Below are positions 42,140 to 45,184 of a stretch of DNA of 45,184 nt, piece after piece. The stretch comes from Myxococcota bacterium. Its GTDB lineage: Bacteria > Myxococcota_A > UBA9160 > UBA4427. Position 1 is the first letter of the stretch. Every line of letters begins with the position of its first letter. The notes under the pieces were generated by a model, which did no database searches, was not told the origin of the DNA, and worked only from the letters and a program-made list of their open reading frames with translations. Where the stretch lies: NCBI GenBank assembly GCA_028278345.1, contig JANQEL010000247.1:1-45184 (forward strand), in the 5' to 3' direction. A program made the translations under genes and the position numbers.

Positions 42140-45100
42140 CTAGTAGTTTTCCTTCCAGTAGATCACCGATACGCCGCCCGAGCTTCGGTTGGGCGGGGTG
42201 GCGGGAAGGATCTTCGACTTGGAGGTCTTGATGAAGACCTTGTCGTTGGCGGAGTCGGGGCTGAGGGAAACGCGGGGTGAACTCGCGAGGCCTTCGCCGA
42301 TCAACAGGCGCCGCGATTCCTTCGCGGTGGAGCTCGGCGTGTCGTAGAGGCCGTAGCCGTCGCGCAGGCGCAGGATGTAGAGGTACGACTCGCCGCTCGC
42401 CGCCGCGCACAGGCTGGTGGCGTTCGGGGTGTAGGTCGTGGCGATGAGATACCCGGCGAAGATGATCATGTCGCTGGTGAACTTCTCGCCGTCCTCCGCG
42501 ATGATGTAGTAACCGAGATCCGAGAGATCGTTGTCAGTCTTGATCGACGTGACGTTCGTGAGATCGGCCTCGGTGATCACGGGGCGCGGGTTGCTGCTCT
42601 CGTCGACGAAGGCCAGCGGGCCGGTCGGGTAGAGATCCTTCACGACGTAGAGGCGGTTGTTCTCGTCGTAGCTCGCGTCGCCCTCATAGCGGAGGTCTTC
42701 GCGCTCGCCCGAACCGAAGGCGATCGACAGTTGGTTGTTCTCATATGCGGCCGTCGGGGGATAGAAGAAGCTCCGCCATCGCGACTCGCCGCCTCCGATC
42801 GATACGGCCGGCGAGTTGAACCAGACCGCGGCCGTCCAGTTGTCGACCTTGGTGTCGCTGTCGGTGTCCTGGCCGGGGTTGCTGATGTCCCACTTCCACA
42901 CCTGCCCGCCAAGGTCGCCGACGTAGACCACGTCCGCGAAGCCGTCGCTGTCGAGGTCGAGCACGCCGGGAGAAGACGGCAGCGCGTAGTCCATCGCGCC
43001 GTGGGTCGAGTGGTCGATCTGCGCGAGGACGTTTCCGCTGTCGAGGGCCACGATGAAGATCGCGCGGCTTCGGTCGGTCCAGTTCGCGTGGGTGTGATCG
43101 GCGGTGAAGTTCGCCGTGTGGGGATCGGCATCCTGGTGATAGCCACCGGCGAAGATCGCGACCCACTGCTCACGGCAGTCGCCGTCGCCATCGTCGTAGC
43201 CGCAGTTGTCGCCGGACGAGACATCGCCCTGCATCTTGATGCGCGTGATGACGGGCTCGCTCCACGCCTGGCCGAGCTTCGCGTCGGTGAACTCCCAAAG
43301 CAGCAGCGGATAGGGACCGTGGGCGTCGAGGGCGCCGGCGTCGGGGTCGGTCACGTCGAGGGCGATGTAGCCCTCGCCACCTTCGCGGAATCCCGTGACC
43401 ATGACGGTCGCCCATTCGTCCTCGCTCTTCGTCGTATCGTTGCCCGAGCCGTCACCGAGCCAGGCTTCGGCGTGGATCGGGCTGCCGTCGACGTAGTAGA
43501 AGGTGCGGGGCGAATTGCGGGGCAGCATCTCGATCTTGTCGAGCAGGAGCCCCGGCACGTAGCCGAAGCGCTCGGCGCCCGTGCCGACCGAGTAGTACTC
43601 GTGGGAAGCGCCTTCGGTGTAGGTCGTGACGGGGTCGTCACCCGTGCTGTGATCCCCGGCGTCGAAGGCATGGAGCAGGCCGTCGTTCGCACCGGCGTAG
43701 ATCACGCGATCGCGCGTACGGTAGCTCTTGTAGAAGCAGGACGCGGTCGCGTCGCTGAGATCGCAGCCGTAGCCATCTTCGGCGAAGTGCACGCGCGACG
43801 GCGCGGCGACGATGCGCGGGGTCGAATGGAAGATGTCGCCGAACACCTTGCTGCGCATGTCGGTCGTCGAGCTGTCGCCCGACTCGTCGAAGGCATCCTT
43901 GCCGTGCACGTAGTTGATCACGGCGTCGCGCACGGCGGCGGTCGTGGTGACACCCGAGGCGGGATGATTGGGAAAGGCGGTGACGTCAGAGGCGGTGATC
44001 CCGAGCATGGCCTCGGTGATCGCGGCGTTCGAAACGTCGAAGGTCGCCTTGGCGTTCGAGATCGTGGTGTAGAGCGTTCGCGCGGTGTTGGTGCGAAGTT
44101 CGACCGCGGCATCCCAGTAGGGATTGTGGGGCTCGACGAGCAGACCGGTCGACGAATCGATGGCGGGGTTGCCGGCCTGGTCCACGATGTCGCCATTGGC
44201 GAGCAGGCCGTACGACTCGAGGTGCCCTTCCCAGAAGGCATCGCCCGACGGTTCGAAATAGGCGTTGTAGAAGGTCGAGGTCGAGAGCGAGCGGCTGGTC
44301 GGCACCACGGCGGTCGAGAAACCCGCGAGGCTGTCGAAGACCGCACCCGCGGCTTCGGAGAGGGCGTCGCCGAGTTCGTCGGCGTCGTCGGCGATGTAGT
44401 ACTCGCCGTTGCCGTTGTCCGCCATGCGCTCGAGCATGTCGAAGTCGACGGTGAAGCCGATCATGTGGGTCGTGATGTCCTGGGTGCCGGCAAGGTCGCT
44501 GCGGAAGTCGCGGTTGGCCATCGCGTAGGTGACGTCGTCGCCCCACTCGATGTCTTCATTGTCGACATCGCTCGAATCGTTCTCCGGATCGCCCTCGCCC
44601 GAGCCGTTGTCGCTGTCCGCGTCGCCGACGGTGGCCCAGTAGCCGGTGCGGATCATCTCGTCACTTCGCGGCTCGCCGTCCGTCACGAAGATGATGAAAT
44701 TCTCGCGGCAAGAGAGATCAATCGGATCGGCGAGGGTGGATTCACCCGAGAGCGTTCCCCACACCGGCAGCGTGCCCCACTGATGGCTGCCCGCCATGTA
44801 GCGACCGGCGTCGAGGATCGAGCCGGAGATCGGCGTACCGACGCCGAGGCTCGAGAGGTTGCCGACCTCGGTCTTGATCGTGTCGCTCGTGCTCAGGCCG
44901 AGGGGCACTTCGACCGACGCGCCGTTCGCGCGATAGGTCATGAGGCCGAGGCGCGCGTTCTCCTGGCGTACACCGGAGACCACCGGGTTGACCTCGTCGA
45001 CGAAGGCGCGCACGGCGTCGCGCGCGATCTCGCGGCGACTGTCGCAACTCCCCGAACACCAGTTTCCGTTGACGTCGCGATCCATCGAGCCCGAGTTGTC

Positions 45101-45184
45101 GATCAAGAGCAGGATGTTGGGCGGTACGCTCCCGCCGCTCGCGAAGAGCTCGATGTCACTCGAACCTGCGAAGGCGATGTTCGG
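42140..45184 (-). CDS. pilY1: PilY1-like type IV pilus/vWA protein, N-terminus outside the window
   Basis: The visible 1014 residues lack the N-terminus, since the frame runs off the right edge. A von Willebrand A domain begins at about residue 24 with PNILLLIDNSGSM (MIDAS DxSGS). It contains FIIFVTDGEPRSDE and ends in about 260 residues. The later half is a PilY1-type beta-propeller with Ca2+-binding loops, such as DLDSDGFADVVYVGD and DGDGDC, and GGQVWKWDIS. PilY1 is a pilus-tip and assembly factor that adheres and senses surfaces. The protein is acidic and exported. No minor-pilin gene is visible, so the rest of the pilus cluster probably lies beyond the right edge. Confidence 0.88.
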   Translation of the reverse strand, partial: PNIAFAGSSDIELFASGGSVPPNILLLIDNSGSMDRDVNGNWCSGSCDSRREIARDAVRAFVDEVNPVVSGVRQENARLGLMTYRANGASVEVPLGLSTSDTIKTEVGNLSSLGVGTPISGSILDAGRYMAGSHQWGTLPVWGTLSGESTLADPIDLSCRENFIIFVTDGEPRSDEMIRTGYWATVGDADSDNGSGEGDPENDSSDVDNEDIEWGDDVTYAMANRDFRSDLAGTQDITTHMIGFTVDFDMLERMADNGNGEYYIADDADELGDALSEAAGAVFDSLAGFSTAVVPTSRSLSTSTFYNAYFEPSGDAFWEGHLESYGLLANGDIVDQAGNPAIDSSTGLLVEPHNPYWDAAVELRTNTARTLYTTISNAKATFDVSNAAITEAMLGITASDVTAFPNHPASGVTTTAAVRDAVINYVHGKDAFDESGDSSTTDMRSKVFGDIFHSTPRIVAAPSRVHFAEDGYGCDLSDATASCFYKSYRTRDRVIYAGANDGLLHAFDAGDHSTGDDPVTTYTEGASHEYYSVGTGAERFGYVPGLLLDKIEMLPRNSPRTFYYVDGSPIHAEAWLGDGSGNDTTKSEDEWATVMVTGFREGGEGYIALDVTDPDAGALDAHGPYPLLLWEFTDAKLGQAWSEPVITRIKMQGDVSSGDNCGYDDGDGDCREQWVAIFAGGYHQDADPHTANFTADHTHANWTDRSRAIFIVALDSGNVLAQIDHSTHGAMDYALPSSPGVLDLDSDGFADVVYVGDLGGQVWKWDISNPGQDTDSDTKVDNWTAAVWFNSPAVSIGGGESRWRSFFYPPTAAYENNQLSIAFGSGEREDLRYEGDASYDENNRLYVVKDLYPTGPLAFVDESSNPRPVITEADLTNVTSIKTDNDLSDLGYYIIAEDGEKFTSDMIIFAGYLIATTYTPNATSLCAAASGESYLYILRLRDGYGLYDTPSSTAKESRRLLIGEGLASSPRVSLSPDSANDKVFIKTSKSKILPATPPNRSSGGVSVIYWKENY

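Overview
The window is GC-rich, densely coded DNA from a Gram-negative bacterium. Evidence for this includes lipoproteins with lipoboxes, ExbB/ExbD-type proton-channel proteins, a PilY1-like pilus protein and a periplasm-directed rotamase. Short 1-4 base stop/start overlaps are frequent. The gene mix suggests an uncultured deltaproteobacterial, Myxococcota-like or Binatota-like lineage: many acyl-CoA and CoA-transferase enzymes, a DUF35/thiolase-like pair, LLM flavin oxidoreductases, Rieske oxygenases, an ATP-type PEP carboxykinase and a caspase-fold protease. That placement is inference only. No insertion sequence, phage gene, rRNA, tRNA or CRISPR array was seen.

Layout. 27-983 (-): UDP-glucuronate decarboxylase. 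1397-2693 (+): an orphan ribosomal protein L3 gene, followed almost without a gap by the 23S rRNA methyltransferase rlmE, which has no usual start codon. 2742-4369 (+): a DUF35 zinc-ribbon protein and its thiolase-fold partner. 4356-7810 (-): acyl-CoA synthetase, parvulin-like rotamase and SpoU-type RNA methyltransferase. 7955-8587 (+): CoA-pyrophosphatase-like NUDIX protein. 8866-11879 (+): an exported Sel1-caspase protein, an exported beta-rich protein and a PKD lipoprotein. 11892-13664 (-): an exported protein with a His/Tyr-rich middle and a Lys-rich tail.

13920-18866 (+) is the most novel-looking locus. It is a tightly packed five-gene operon of an ExbD-like protein, a TonB-like single-span Pro-rich protein, a 730-residue exported helical protein, a lipoprotein and a MotA/TolQ/ExbB protein. 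A strong intrinsic terminator closes it. It reads as a self-contained proton-motive-force-driven envelope machine of unknown purpose. 19075-21073 (+): CaiB-type CoA-transferase family protein and SDR. 21068-24456 (-): a PLP alpha-oxoamine synthase fused to a GNAT-like domain, then a di-heme cytochrome c. 24881-26470 (+): an orphan histidine kinase with an unfamiliar sensor domain.

26768-31902 (-): Gfo/Idh/MocA oxidoreductase, SDR and MFS transporter, then pckA. 32087-36197 (+): trkA-trkH-ndh, joining K+ uptake to a type II NADH dehydrogenase. 36158-38878 (-): LLM oxidoreductase, then a TetR regulator and a Rieske oxygenase. 38989-39947: a Cys-rich membrane protein under a textbook MerR-type promoter, with a convergent MerR gene. 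40133-42038 (+): epoxide hydrolase and a two-span HAMP-like protein. 42140-right edge (-): a PilY1-like protein cut by the window.

The catabolic genes fit uptake, CoA activation and breakdown of hydrophobic or aromatic/steroid-like compounds. No complete pathway can be read from the window.
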